From NCBI GenBank assembly GCA_017627975.1, contig JAGAFT010000023.1:1-31051 (forward strand): DNA of 31,051 nucleotides. The letters run 5' to 3'. The position numbers and the translations under genes were made by a program. The DNA comes from Oscillospiraceae bacterium (GTDB lineage: Bacteria; Bacillota_A; Clostridia; Oscillospirales; Oscillospiraceae). Of this stretch, positions 24,067-30,962 are shown piece by piece (the first letter of the stretch is position 1; each line of letters begins with the position of its first letter). Under the pieces are notes generated by a model that was not told the origin of the DNA, did not search any database, and saw only the letters and a list, made by a program, of their open reading frames with translations.

Positions 24067-26079
24067 ATGTCCAACCTCAGCAGAAGAGATTTCCTGAAAG
24101 GTTCCCTCGCAGGCGCCGCCTCTCTCGCCATGGCCGGTGTCGGTCTCGGTGCAGTGAACGCCAAGGCCTCCGCTGACGGCCTCTATACCCCGGGTACCTA
24201 TTCCGCCACTGCCACCGGCATGGGCACCGTCACCGTCACCGCCACCTTCGATGAGAATTCCCTCATTGATGTGGTCCTGGATGTCTCCGAGGAGACCCCC
24301 GCCATCGGTCAGGTTGCCGCAGAAGAGCTCAAGGCCCAGGTCATGGCCGCGGGGAGCGCCGATATTGACGGCGTATCCGGCGCCTCTCTTACCAGCGAAG
24401 CCGTGCGCAAGGCTCTGAACAACTGCTTTGCTCAGGCCAGAGGCGATGCCGTTGACTCCGGCTCTGTCAAGCCCATGGTCGAGTCCGACGGTGCTTATGT
24501 TCTCACGGATATTACGGCCGAGGACATCAACGCCTCCGCGGTCATCCTTGAGCCCATTACCGAGTTTGCCGAAGAGGTCGACGTGGACGTAGTCGTCTGC
24601 GGCGCCGGTGCCTCCGGTGTCATCGCCGCGGTCAAGGCCGCCGAGATGGGCGCGAAGGTTGCCATGCTGCAGAAGGAGCCCATCGCCGTCTCCCAGGGCA
24701 ACTGCTCCTCCGCCATTATCAAGAGCGGCTCCACCGAGGGCGGCCTGAAGAAATGGCTCACATTTGCCACCGCCGTCAACTGCTGGCGTCCCAACCGTAA
24801 GCTCCTTGAGGCCTATATCGAGCGTTCGGAAGAGGCCCTGAAGTTTGTCTGCGAAAAGGGCGGCATCACCGAAGCGACCGAGTGGAAGAACGACAAGACC
24901 GGTGTCACCAAGTATCAGGACACCTCCACCGTCATGACCGGCGTCATGCACGACGGCACCCAGAGCTTTGACTTTGGCGAGGACAAGGTTGAGGTCTTTG
25001 CCCCTTGGTTCGGTCCCAAGCCCAACAACTACGGCACCCTCGTGGCCGGCATTCTGGCCGACGCCCAGGAGCAGTTTGACAACCTCCAGGTTTACTTCAG
25101 CACTCCGGTCGTCCAGCTCGTCAAGGATGCCGAAGGCGCCATCGTCGGCTGCGTCGGTCAGGGCGAAAACGGTTTCATCAAGTTCAACGCCAAGTCCGTC
25201 ATTCTCGCCACCGGCGCCTATGAAAACAACGCCACCATGGTCCGCCGCTTCTGCCCCGACATTGAGCACTTTGACAAAAAGGTCTACCACCGCACCGGCG
25301 ACGGCAACATCCTCGCCATCGAAGCCGGCGGCGCTATGGAGCCTGTCGCCCACCGCCGTGTTATGCATGACTTCGACGCCGGTCTCATGTGGGATGAGCA
25401 CGCCTTCCTGGACCTCAACATGAACGGCGAGCGCTTTGTCAGCGAAGAAGTCGATATGGCCTATATCTCCAACGTTCTTCGTTGGCAGCCGGGCTTTGTC
25501 GGCGAGAACATGGATCACGAGCATCAGGAGACCGGTTCTCTCGGCTGGTACTGCCAGATCTATGACAACGACTACATGCAGTATGCCACCGCCGGTGTCC
25601 CCGAGGTTGTCATGCAGCGCTACCTGAAGGAAGAGGATCCCTCTCTCCACGTCGGTGTCTTCCCCGAGCTGATCGACACCTTCCGTGCCGACACCATTGA
25701 AGAGCTGGCCGAGAAGATGGGCCTGCCCGTCGAAGCCACGGTCGCGTCCTTCAACCGCTACAACGAGATGTGCGAGAAGGGTGAAGACCTCGACTTCGGC
25801 AAGAAGCCCGAGTTCCTGCACAAGTTTGTGACCGCGCCCTTCTGGGGCATCCGCCGTCACATCCGCTGCTCCTCCATCACCGCCGGTGTGCTCTCCGATG
25901 AGTACGGCCGTGTCGTGAAAGAGAACGGCGACGTGATTCCGGGCCTCTACGCCGTCGGCAACCTGGGCGGCCAGTTCTACGGTGCTCCGGACTATCCGTT
26001 CTTCCATCCGGGTCTGTCCCTCGGCCATGCGGTCACCTTCGGCTTCATCGCCGGTGAGCATGCCGCTCAGAATCTGTGA
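24067..26079 (+). CDS. Tat-exported FMN/FAD-dependent reductase (flavocytochrome c / fumarate-urocanate reductase type)
   Basis: A 670-residue extracytoplasmic flavoprotein. Residues 1-36 are a twin-arginine signal (SRRDFLKG, then a hydrophobic stretch and AKASA). Residues 38-125 are an FMN-binding domain with the ApbE flavinylation motif DGVSGASLTS (101-110), in which S107 is the expected covalent FMN site. Residues from about 172 are a FAD-binding domain with GAGASG (179-184) and the family-typical C-terminal PGLYAVGNLGGQFYG and PGLSLGHAVTFGFIAGEHAA. There are no haem c motifs. Relatives reduce fumarate, urocanate, cinnamates and other enoates as respiratory acceptors; the substrate here cannot be read. 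Strong C-ending codon bias suggests high expression. The gene stands alone between a MerR-type promoter and a strong terminator. Confidence 0.92.
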   Translation: MSNLSRRDFLKGSLAGAASLAMAGVGLGAVNAKASADGLYTPGTYSATATGMGTVTVTATFDENSLIDVVLDVSEETPAIGQVAAEELKAQVMAAGSADIDGVSGASLTSEAVRKALNNCFAQARGDAVDSGSVKPMVESDGAYVLTDITAEDINASAVILEPITEFAEEVDVDVVVCGAGASGVIAAVKAAEMGAKVAMLQKEPIAVSQGNCSSAIIKSGSTEGGLKKWLTFATAVNCWRPNRKLLEAYIERSEEALKFVCEKGGITEATEWKNDKTGVTKYQDTSTVMTGVMHDGTQSFDFGEDKVEVFAPWFGPKPNNYGTLVAGILADAQEQFDNLQVYFSTPVVQLVKDAEGAIVGCVGQGENGFIKFNAKSVILATGAYENNATMVRRFCPDIEHFDKKVYHRTGDGNILAIEAGGAMEPVAHRRVMHDFDAGLMWDEHAFLDLNMNGERFVSEEVDMAYISNVLRWQPGFVGENMDHEHQETGSLGWYCQIYDNDYMQYATAGVPEVVMQRYLKEEDPSLHVGVFPELIDTFRADTIEELAEKMGLPVEATVASFNRYNEMCEKGEDLDFGKKPEFLHKFVTAPFWGIRRHIRCSSITAGVLSDEYGRVVKENGDVIPGLYAVGNLGGQFYGAPDYPFFHPGLSLGHAVTFGFIAGEHAAQNL

Positions 26080-26122
26080 TTCCGGAAAAGAGATTATCCG
26101 CAGTATAACCCCGAAATAGTCA

Positions 26123-26160
26123 GTCTCCCTGCCGCCGCAGCGGCAGGGAGACGTTTTTTC
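26123..26160 (+). terminator. Strong intrinsic terminator after the flavoprotein gene
   Basis: A perfect 13-bp stem (GTCTCCCTGCCGC at 26123-26135 pairs with 26140-26152) with a CGCA loop, followed by a T-run at 26154-26159. It ends the monocistronic plus-strand transcript 44 nt after the stop codon and lies 26 nt from the end of the convergent cyclophilin gene. Confidence 0.92.
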
Positions 26161-26186
26161 TGTCCGTTTTGTTCTCGGAAGCCGAG

Positions 26187-26840
26187 TCAGTCGGTAATCA
26201 CGATGCTCTCGATCGCGGGCTGTTCATCCGGCATTACAGAACCGTTGTTATCCACGGGTTTGACATCCTTCGCGATCTTCTCGGCAACTTCCATGCCCTC
26301 GGTCACGCGGCCGAACGCCGCATACGCGCCGTCCAGGAAGGTCGAATCCGCCACCGTGATGAAGAATTGGGAGCTCGCGCTGTCCGGCTGATTGGAACGT
26401 GCCATGGAAATCACACCCTTCACATGGCTGATGGGGTTGTCCACGCCGTTCTGTTTGAATTCACCCTTGATCTTTTCATCCGATCCGCCGGTGCCGTTGC
26501 CACGCGGATCTCCGCCCTGGATCATGAATCCGTCCATAATTCTGTGGAAGGTAAGGCCGTCATAGAAACCGTCCTTGGCCAGCTTTATAAAATTCGCCAC
26601 TGTGATGGGGGCGGTTCCCTCGTCCAGTTCCAGCTTGATTGTGCCGTAGTCCTTTACGGTGATCTCCGCGTGACGCACCTTCTGGAACGTTTCGTCCTTC
26701 TGGGAAGCCTCTTCGCTTGCCTGGGCTGCGGGCTCGCTTTTCGCCTGCGTGTCTCCTGTGCTGCCGGCCGTCTTGCTTCCGCAGGCGCACAGGGCCAGCA
26801 CCGTCAGTGCCGCAAGAATCATAACTATTATCTTTTTCAT
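26187..26840 (-). CDS. Lipoprotein peptidyl-prolyl cis-trans isomerase (cyclophilin type)
   Basis: A 217-residue membrane-anchored foldase. The signal peptide ends in a lipobox, LCAC, with the lipidated cysteine at residue 20 followed by [11 protein letters not shown] Ser/Glu/Ala-rich linker runs to about residue 50. The cyclophilin domain (57-217) has [15 protein letters not shown] with catalytic R100 and Q108, [18 protein letters not shown] and an FGRVTEGM segment. The start has GGAGG about 9 nt upstream. It has its own promoter and looks monocistronic. A likely role is folding of exported proteins; nothing ties it to the neighbours. Confidence 0.95.
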   Translation of the reverse strand: MKKIIVMILAALTVLALCACGSKTAGSTGDTQAKSEPAAQASEEASQKDETFQKVRHAEITVKDYGTIKLELDEGTAPITVANFIKLAKDGFYDGLTFHRIMDGFMIQGGDPRGNGTGGSDEKIKGEFKQNGVDNPISHVKGVISMARSNQPDSASSQFFITVADSTFLDGAYAAFGRVTEGMEVAEKIAKDVKPVDNNGSVMPDEQPAIESIVITD

Positions 26841-26907
26841 TCTGTCGTCCTCCGTTTGTTCTGTCCTTTGCTTCAGGAGATTTCAGACCTGTACGGTCCG
26901 GTTTGTA

Positions 26908-26936
26908 AGCATAACACGAGATGCGTCCCGGCGCAA
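26908..26936 (-). promoter_or_regulatory. Promoter of the cyclophilin lipoprotein gene
   Basis: On the minus strand TTGCGC (26931-26936), a 17-nt spacer and TATGCT (26908-26913). The -10 is 4-5/6 to consensus and is placed about 70 nt before the start codon. No other candidate of this quality is seen in the 173-nt gap. Confidence 0.55.
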
Positions 26937-27013
26937 GTCCCTTCCTTGTGCTCAGGCGAGACCGGGCATCTGCTCTTCGCTTACCGGCTGTATATCAGGT
27001 TCTCGCGAACGCT

Positions 27014-27823
27014 TTATTCGATCCGAAACGATGCGATATAGATAAGTCCGTCCCGGCCGGACAGCCCCGGATTCTCCACATACAGGACCGGGTGCAGGCC
27101 GCTTTCCACCGCACCAAGCTCAAAGTGACACAAAGCAATCCCCATGTCGATCTTCTGGATATCCCAGGTGCCGCTCGCCATGCCCTTGCCTCGCTTCTCA
27201 TAAAAATGTACGCAGTCTCCGCAGCAGAGAACTCGCCAAGGCTGACCGTTTACCGCCGAGGGAGAAAGACGCACCATCTCAAGCGGGAGGCGCAGCTCAC
27301 CCGCGTTTTCCGCGGACAGCGGTTTTTCAAACGTCCCGTCAAAGAACAGCTTTTCAAAATCAAGGCGGCTGTCGGCCTTGACGCCCTTGCGCATCATCGT
27401 TTCGCGCAGGGACATTTTTTCCGCCGGATAACCAAGCGGACTGACACAGGGCATGACCTCGTTTTCCGACAAGCGCATCGCATGTTCAAAGGCCTTTCGG
27501 TCCATCGTGCCCGCGATCCAGGTCGTCCCGACGCCCAGCGACTGGGCAAAGAGAACCACCTTCTCGAATGTATAGCCAAACGCTTCCTCGGCGTGCGGCG
27601 TGCGCTGCATCTTGCCGGCAATGTATGTGTCCGTTCCCGTAACGACCGGCACGGACAGATTGTCGTTTTTCCTGTCCAGCAGCTTCCACTCGATCGGGAG
27701 TTCATACGGGTTTTCCAGCTCGTTTGCAAACGCAAGAATACGGGCCGCATCCTCTTGCCGCAGGGGCTCGCCGGCAAAAGACCTGACGCTTCTCCGCCCG
27801 CGGATCAGTTCCTGCATACTCAT
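27014..27823 (-). CDS. Nitroreductase-family protein (TM1586-like)
   Basis: A 269-residue flavin reductase of the nitroreductase fold, probably FMN-binding and cytoplasmic. N-terminal ELIRGRRSVRSFAGEPL gives the family Arg-Arg-Ser-x-Arg pattern. The middle has FEKVVLFAQSLGVGTTWIAGTMDRKAFE and a SPLGYPAEKMSLRE segment, and the C-terminal half has LSPSAVNGQPWRVL, the motif pattern of the longer TM1586-type members. The start ATG 27821-27823 is chosen because AGGAGG lies 10 nt upstream. That ribosome-binding site and the first 122 nt lie inside the 3' end of the preceding truncated nuclease frame. The substrate is unknown. Confidence 0.9.
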   Translation of the reverse strand: MSMQELIRGRRSVRSFAGEPLRQEDAARILAFANELENPYELPIEWKLLDRKNDNLSVPVVTGTDTYIAGKMQRTPHAEEAFGYTFEKVVLFAQSLGVGTTWIAGTMDRKAFEHAMRLSENEVMPCVSPLGYPAEKMSLRETMMRKGVKADSRLDFEKLFFDGTFEKPLSAENAGELRLPLEMVRLSPSAVNGQPWRVLCCGDCVHFYEKRGKGMASGTWDIQKIDMGIALCHFELGAVESGLHPVLYVENPGLSGRDGLIYIASFRIE

Positions 27824-28496
27824 TTGTATCTGCCTCCTTCTTTTTTTCGCCATGGCAATAATCGTAATACCAGCAATCATATGGACTGGTACATTGTTCA
27901 CCGGGCTCCGTTTCTATTTCTTCTGCTTGCTTTTGCATCCGGTTAAGGTCCCATATATGATCATTGATCCATTTGTAATAGCCTTTCGCTTCTTCCGTAA
28001 CATCAACAGGGACGAAAGGATTCTCCTCGTCAGGACCATGAATGACGATATACACCCTGCCGATCTTCATTTTGCATCGGGCCATGATGTAATACTGGAA
28101 CCCGGCATCCTTGACAAACTGAGGATATACTTCCGGCGCGTTTTTGACCTCGTAGAAGTCGTAACCCGTTTCAGTTTTGCGAAGAATATCTACCGCACAG
28201 TAATTGTTATAATTGGAAAAGGCCGCTTCACATATTACAGGGGTGCCGGCCTCCAGGTGCTCCTGCGTCCGCTGCAGCATGGCAGCCTTGTCCGGAATCG
28301 TGGTTCCCGGCCGATAAACTGTCATCTCTTCATATGGGCCAAACATCCCCATCGCCTGATCCCCAAAGTCGTTGCCCGCGTCAAGTTTTTCCTGGATTTC
28401 CGGAGGGATAACTTTCAGACCGGGTTTGTGTTTGTCCAGCCATAGCATTTTCGGGCACTGCATTCCGCGCATGAAATCAGTTTTTGTTATTGCCAT
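27702..28496 (-). pseudogene. Truncated DUF2779-like protein: Cas4/RecB-type nuclease domain with Fe-S cysteines, C-terminus missing
   Basis: The first 215 or so of 264 codons encode a PD-(D/E)XK nuclease domain: E90, D103 and the E116-x-K118 pair in FYEVKNAPEV. Four cysteines are placed as in Cas4-type Fe-S nucleases, C14 (MQCPKM) and C202, C208, C214 (CTSPYDCWYYDYC). The family this resembles normally continues for several hundred residues as the DUF2779 domain. Here the frame instead runs into the nitroreductase gene in another frame, and the last 45 residues have no family character. I infer a deletion near 27820-27855. The nuclease core looks undamaged, so a shortened active protein is possible. 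Start ATG 28494-28496 with GGAG upstream. Confidence 0.7.
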
Positions 28497-28525
28497 TCGT
28501 TTGCCAGCTCCTTCAATGTCGCCTT

Positions 28526-28945
28526 TTATTCCTGAAGAATCTCTGCCTCTGCCTGATCGGCCATCCTATCCTTGATAAGGTCAATCACCGTCAGATCTGC
28601 CGGGAGCCAATCAACACTGTTGATGTGATCCGCATCAAGCCACCGTGCTGCTTCATGCTCTTTCAGCACCGGTTTGCCATCTACAATCCTGCACCAATAG
28701 CATTGCATGCTCAGGTGGAAGCTTGGGTAATCGTACTCAATCGTCGTGAGGCAGTCCCCAACGACAATATCTGTATCCAATTCTTCTTTGATCTCCCGCG
28801 TCAGGGCCTGCTCCGGGCTTTCACCTGGTTCGATCTTTCCGCCGGGGAATTCCCAGCCGTCCTTATAATCGCCATATCCACGCTGTGTGGCAAATACCTT
28901 GTCACCATCCCGGATGATGGCCGCAACAACTTTTACTGTCTTCAT
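28526..28945 (-). CDS. Nudix hydrolase, MutT / (deoxy)nucleoside triphosphate pyrophosphohydrolase type
   Basis: A 139-residue cytoplasmic Nudix hydrolase. The Nudix box is complete: G36-x5-E42-x7-R50-E51-x2-E54-E55 within GGKIEPGESPEQALTREIKE. The short length, the VKVVAAIIRDGDKVFATQRGYG N-terminus and the WEFPGGK lead-in fit the MutT/NudG group that removes oxidised or modified dNTPs. The start ATG 28943-28945 has GGAGA about 7 nt upstream; the longer frame start is not supported. It precedes the truncated nuclease by 29 nt and may share its transcript. Confidence 0.92.
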   Translation of the reverse strand: MKTVKVVAAIIRDGDKVFATQRGYGDYKDGWEFPGGKIEPGESPEQALTREIKEELDTDIVVGDCLTTIEYDYPSFHLSMQCYWCRIVDGKPVLKEHEAARWLDADHINSVDWLPADLTVIDLIKDRMADQAEAEILQE

Positions 28946-29044
28946 GTCTTCTCCGTTACTCAGAATGCTTGAAATCAAAACAGATATTCTCCGGGACTGT
29001 CGTCCCCCATTGGAACACTGAAAAGATGAGCCCCGTCAGACTTT

Positions 29045-29860
29045 TTATTGCCAATTTCTTTTTAACACTTCGCTTTTTAAAAACAAAGTGTTCTTCTCTG
29101 AAGTCTTTACCGGGTGGAGCTTATCTGCTTTAACAAGCTCATTAATATACTGTCTTGAACAATTGAGGATTTCTGCTGCTTCCGCTGCGTTGATGATTCG
29201 TTCAGATACAAATGCGCGGAAATCATCTGCCATCAAAGGAACACGTTTCCCCATCTTGTAGAGTTCTGAATCCTTGATTGACAGATTATCATCCCATTGG
29301 ACACCATAGCCTCCCGTTTGGATCTGGACATAGGCAAAGCAGTCCGGCCGTTTCAGAATAATTGAGAATCTCTGCGTCTTCTTAAAGTATTCATTCAACT
29401 CGCACTTGCGAATTGTTCCATCACGAAAGAACACCAGGAGACTATTATTCTGCAGCGGTACAACATCCTCGATCCTTTTGGCAAAGCGGCTGACGATCCT
29501 GTCCGGCAGTGCCTTTTCTTCGACAGGCACAAGATAGTAGTCGTCCTGTTCACAGCAGCCGGACGAGAGCATCAGCAGCGCATACTCGTCGTAGTTCTTC
29601 AATCCATTATCTCGAAGAATCTGGCCGATGTTTTGCCGATCGGGAGGCACGATCCTTTGCTGAACCCATATCTTGCTCCAATAGGAATTAACGGTATATT
29701 CCCCATTTTTCACAAACGAAGAAAGAATCAATGGGGTCTCCCAGGGATCCGCGTCTTCCGGCAGTTCGATATAAAATCTCTTGTCGAGTTCATAATAGAG
29801 AAGATAAGCCAGATCTTTTTGCGTATGATCCGCTGCATCTCGAATTGCAAAAATCTTCAT
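29045..29860 (-). CDS. DUF2442-HTH protein, putative antitoxin/regulator partner of the HipA-like kinase
   Basis: A 271-residue, apparently cytoplasmic protein with three parts. Residues 1-115 are a region I cannot assign (KDLAYLLYYELDKRFYIEL, WETPLILSSF, WVQQRIVPPDRQNIGQIL, YDEYALLMLSSG). Residues 128-210 look like DUF2442 (VVPLQNNSLLVFFRDGTIRKCELNEYF, then YGVQWDDNLSIKDSELYKMG). Residues 222-271 are an excisionase/MerR-like helix-turn-helix (NAAEAAEILNCSRQYINELVKADKL) followed by a short wing. The start overlaps the 3' end of the kinase gene by 71 nt and has only a weak ribosome-binding site, so translation is probably coupled. A DNA-binding HTH beside a HipA-like kinase suggests an antitoxin/autorepressor; that is inference. 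Confidence 0.75.
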   Translation of the reverse strand: MKIFAIRDAADHTQKDLAYLLYYELDKRFYIELPEDADPWETPLILSSFVKNGEYTVNSYWSKIWVQQRIVPPDRQNIGQILRDNGLKNYDEYALLMLSSGCCEQDDYYLVPVEEKALPDRIVSRFAKRIEDVVPLQNNSLLVFFRDGTIRKCELNEYFKKTQRFSIILKRPDCFAYVQIQTGGYGVQWDDNLSIKDSELYKMGKRVPLMADDFRAFVSERIINAAEAAEILNCSRQYINELVKADKLHPVKTSEKNTLFLKSEVLKRNWQ

Positions 29861-30659
29861 ACCAGCACCAACGTTTCCAAATCATGTTCCATATCTTGTC
29901 CTGCAGGTTCCGAGAAATAACACCGTCTAACCCTTCAAGCAGAAGTGATTTGTCGCTTTCTTTCAGTGGCTTCAAGTTCGGCATCTGATCGACCGGAATC
30001 AAGTTCAAATTGTCCTTAGCAGAGCGAGAACCCACAAAGCTTTGAACCGGCTTATCCTCCATGACATCATATCTGTTGATCGCTTCTTCCGATTCACATC
30101 TGCAGAGCAGCGATAAGCCGTGATCAAAGAGCGGTGCAAGTCGAATCGTCTTCTTTTTCTTGTTGCGCAGCACCTCGATATTTGCGCCATGACGATCTCG
30201 ATTCAGAATCAAATAGTCCACCACAAGCATTCGCCAAATATAGTCTTCCCAACCCATGCGAACGCAAAATTCGAGGGCACTTTCGTTGGCAAGGCGCTCA
30301 CGCTCAAAGTAAACATCGATCGCCTGTTTGTCTTCGCCTTTTTCCCGAAAATTCTCCGAAGCACAGACATAGGTGTCCAGCACTTTCCCGTCAACCAGAA
30401 TGTCAGCATGAACCAGCTGATAATGGAGATGTTCGATCCCAAGCAGTGTCAGAAGACGATCAACAATCAACTCATTTACGCTCTCATGTCCGACCACACC
30501 GCGCATATTATCATAATTGGACAGTTTATAATAGACCTTTATTCCGCCAAGATTTGAGTTGGCTTTCAGAAATGATCCCGCCATTCCGGAAGAATCGCGT
30601 ATCTTACTCCAACTCAGATATGTCAAGTCCTGTTTCGCCTGAATAATTCTCGTATTCAC
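29790..30659 (-). CDS. HipA/HipT-like serine-threonine kinase, putative toxin
   Basis: A 289-residue kinase of the HipA/CtkA group. From the GTG start, the catalytic loop is N153-R-D155-R-H-G-A-N160 (LILNRDRHGANIEV) and the metal-binding loop is APLFDHGLSLL with D179. The upstream GGIKVYYKLS contains a likely ATP-binding lysine (K45), and GHESVNELIVDRLL the matching helix. It is shorter than HipA (about 440) and lacks the N-terminal subdomain, as HipT does. I choose GTG 30657-30659: GAGGTG lies 6 nt upstream, while the ATG at 30681-30683 overlaps the -10 box of a consensus promoter and cannot be transcribed from it. It is transcribed from a palindromic promoter and overlaps the DUF2442-HTH gene. 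Target unknown. Confidence 0.82.
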   Translation of the reverse strand: MNTRIIQAKQDLTYLSWSKIRDSSGMAGSFLKANSNLGGIKVYYKLSNYDNMRGVVGHESVNELIVDRLLTLLGIEHLHYQLVHADILVDGKVLDTYVCASENFREKGEDKQAIDVYFERERLANESALEFCVRMGWEDYIWRMLVVDYLILNRDRHGANIEVLRNKKKKTIRLAPLFDHGLSLLCRCESEEAINRYDVMEDKPVQSFVGSRSAKDNLNLIPVDQMPNLKPLKESDKSLLLEGLDGVISRNLQDKIWNMIWKRWCWYEDFCNSRCSGSYAKRSGLSSLL

Positions 30660-30681
30660 ACCATTCACCTCAGTCAAAAGC

Positions 30682-30710
30682 ATTATACCCGTTTACTTGA
30701 CGTATGTCAA
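30682..30710 (-). promoter_or_regulatory. Consensus promoter of the kinase/HTH operon
   Basis: On the minus strand TTGACA (30705-30710), a 17-nt spacer and TATAAT (30682-30687), a perfect consensus promoter. The hexamers fall largely within the 38-bp palindrome at 30685-30722, so a dimer bound there would cover the promoter. Transcription would start near 30675, leaving a leader of roughly 16 nt before the GTG start. Confidence 0.85.
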
Positions 30711-30722
30711 GTAAACGGGTAT
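30685..30722. repeat. 38-bp palindrome with 17-bp perfect arms, probable operator
   Basis: ATACCCGTTTACTTGAC (30685-30701), spacer GTAT, and its exact reverse complement (30706-30722). It overlaps the consensus promoter of the kinase operon. The perfect symmetry and position suggest an operator for the HTH protein encoded downstream. It is not followed by a T-run on the minus strand, so it is not a terminator of an upstream gene in that direction. Confidence 0.85.
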
Positions 30723-30726
30723 TTAT

Positions 30727-30819
30727 CTAATCTTCCTTTCTCGCACTTGAACAGATAACAATGAGTGTTTTGCAGAATTGTCGCACGAAAAAGCGATGAA
30801 AACCATGAATCAGTTTCAT
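30727..30819 (-). CDS. Possible 30-residue small protein just upstream of the kinase operon
   Basis: ATG 30817-30819 is preceded by AAAGGAG with a 6-nt spacer, an excellent ribosome-binding site for so short a frame. The product (MKLIHGFHRF at the N-terminus, a hydrophobic TLIVIC centre and a charged SSARKED end) is basic and mildly hydrophobic. It ends 5 nt before the operator palindrome. An 11-codon frame (30816-30851) ends in an ATGA overlap with its start. I recognise no family. It could be a chance frame, a leader peptide or a small toxin-like peptide. Confidence 0.3.
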   Translation of the reverse strand: MKLIHGFHRFFVRQFCKTLIVICSSARKED

Positions 30820-30899
30820 GCTGTTCTCCTTTGTATAGCTGATGCGATCATGTTCTCTTCCGCCGATTATTTCTTTTGACTATTCAAAGCGGTTTCTCA

Positions 30900-30929
30900 T
30901 TTATCATTAATTTCAACACAAAATATCAA
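30900..30929 (-). promoter_or_regulatory. Weak candidate promoter upstream of the small ORF
   Basis: TTGATA (30924-30929), an 18-nt spacer and GATAAA (30900-30905) on the minus strand in a very AT-rich stretch. The -10 match is 4/6. Apart from the small ORF, this site and the palindrome, I see no clear feature in the roughly 300-nt gap 30660-30962. Confidence 0.25.
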
Positions 30930-30962
30930 GAATTTACGGATATAGTCTGCAGTTAAACTTGC

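Noticed and set aside
24034..26061. A 675-codon minus-strand open frame opposite the flavoprotein gene
   Set aside because: It is an exact antisense shadow produced by the strong C-ending codon bias of the plus-strand gene. The plus frame has a Tat signal, FMN and FAD motifs, a ribosome-binding site, promoter and terminator; the minus frame has none.
28979..29044. A short minus-strand reading (SDGAHLFSVPMGDDSPGEYLF then stop) between the HTH and Nudix genes
   Set aside because: It reads like a protein end but has no start or upstream continuation free of the HTH gene. Too short to call a gene remnant.
30697..30725. A plus-strand promoter (TTGACG, 17 nt, TATTTA) in the palindrome
   Set aside because: It arises from the symmetry of the palindrome, the -10 is weak, and no plus-strand gene follows to the window end.
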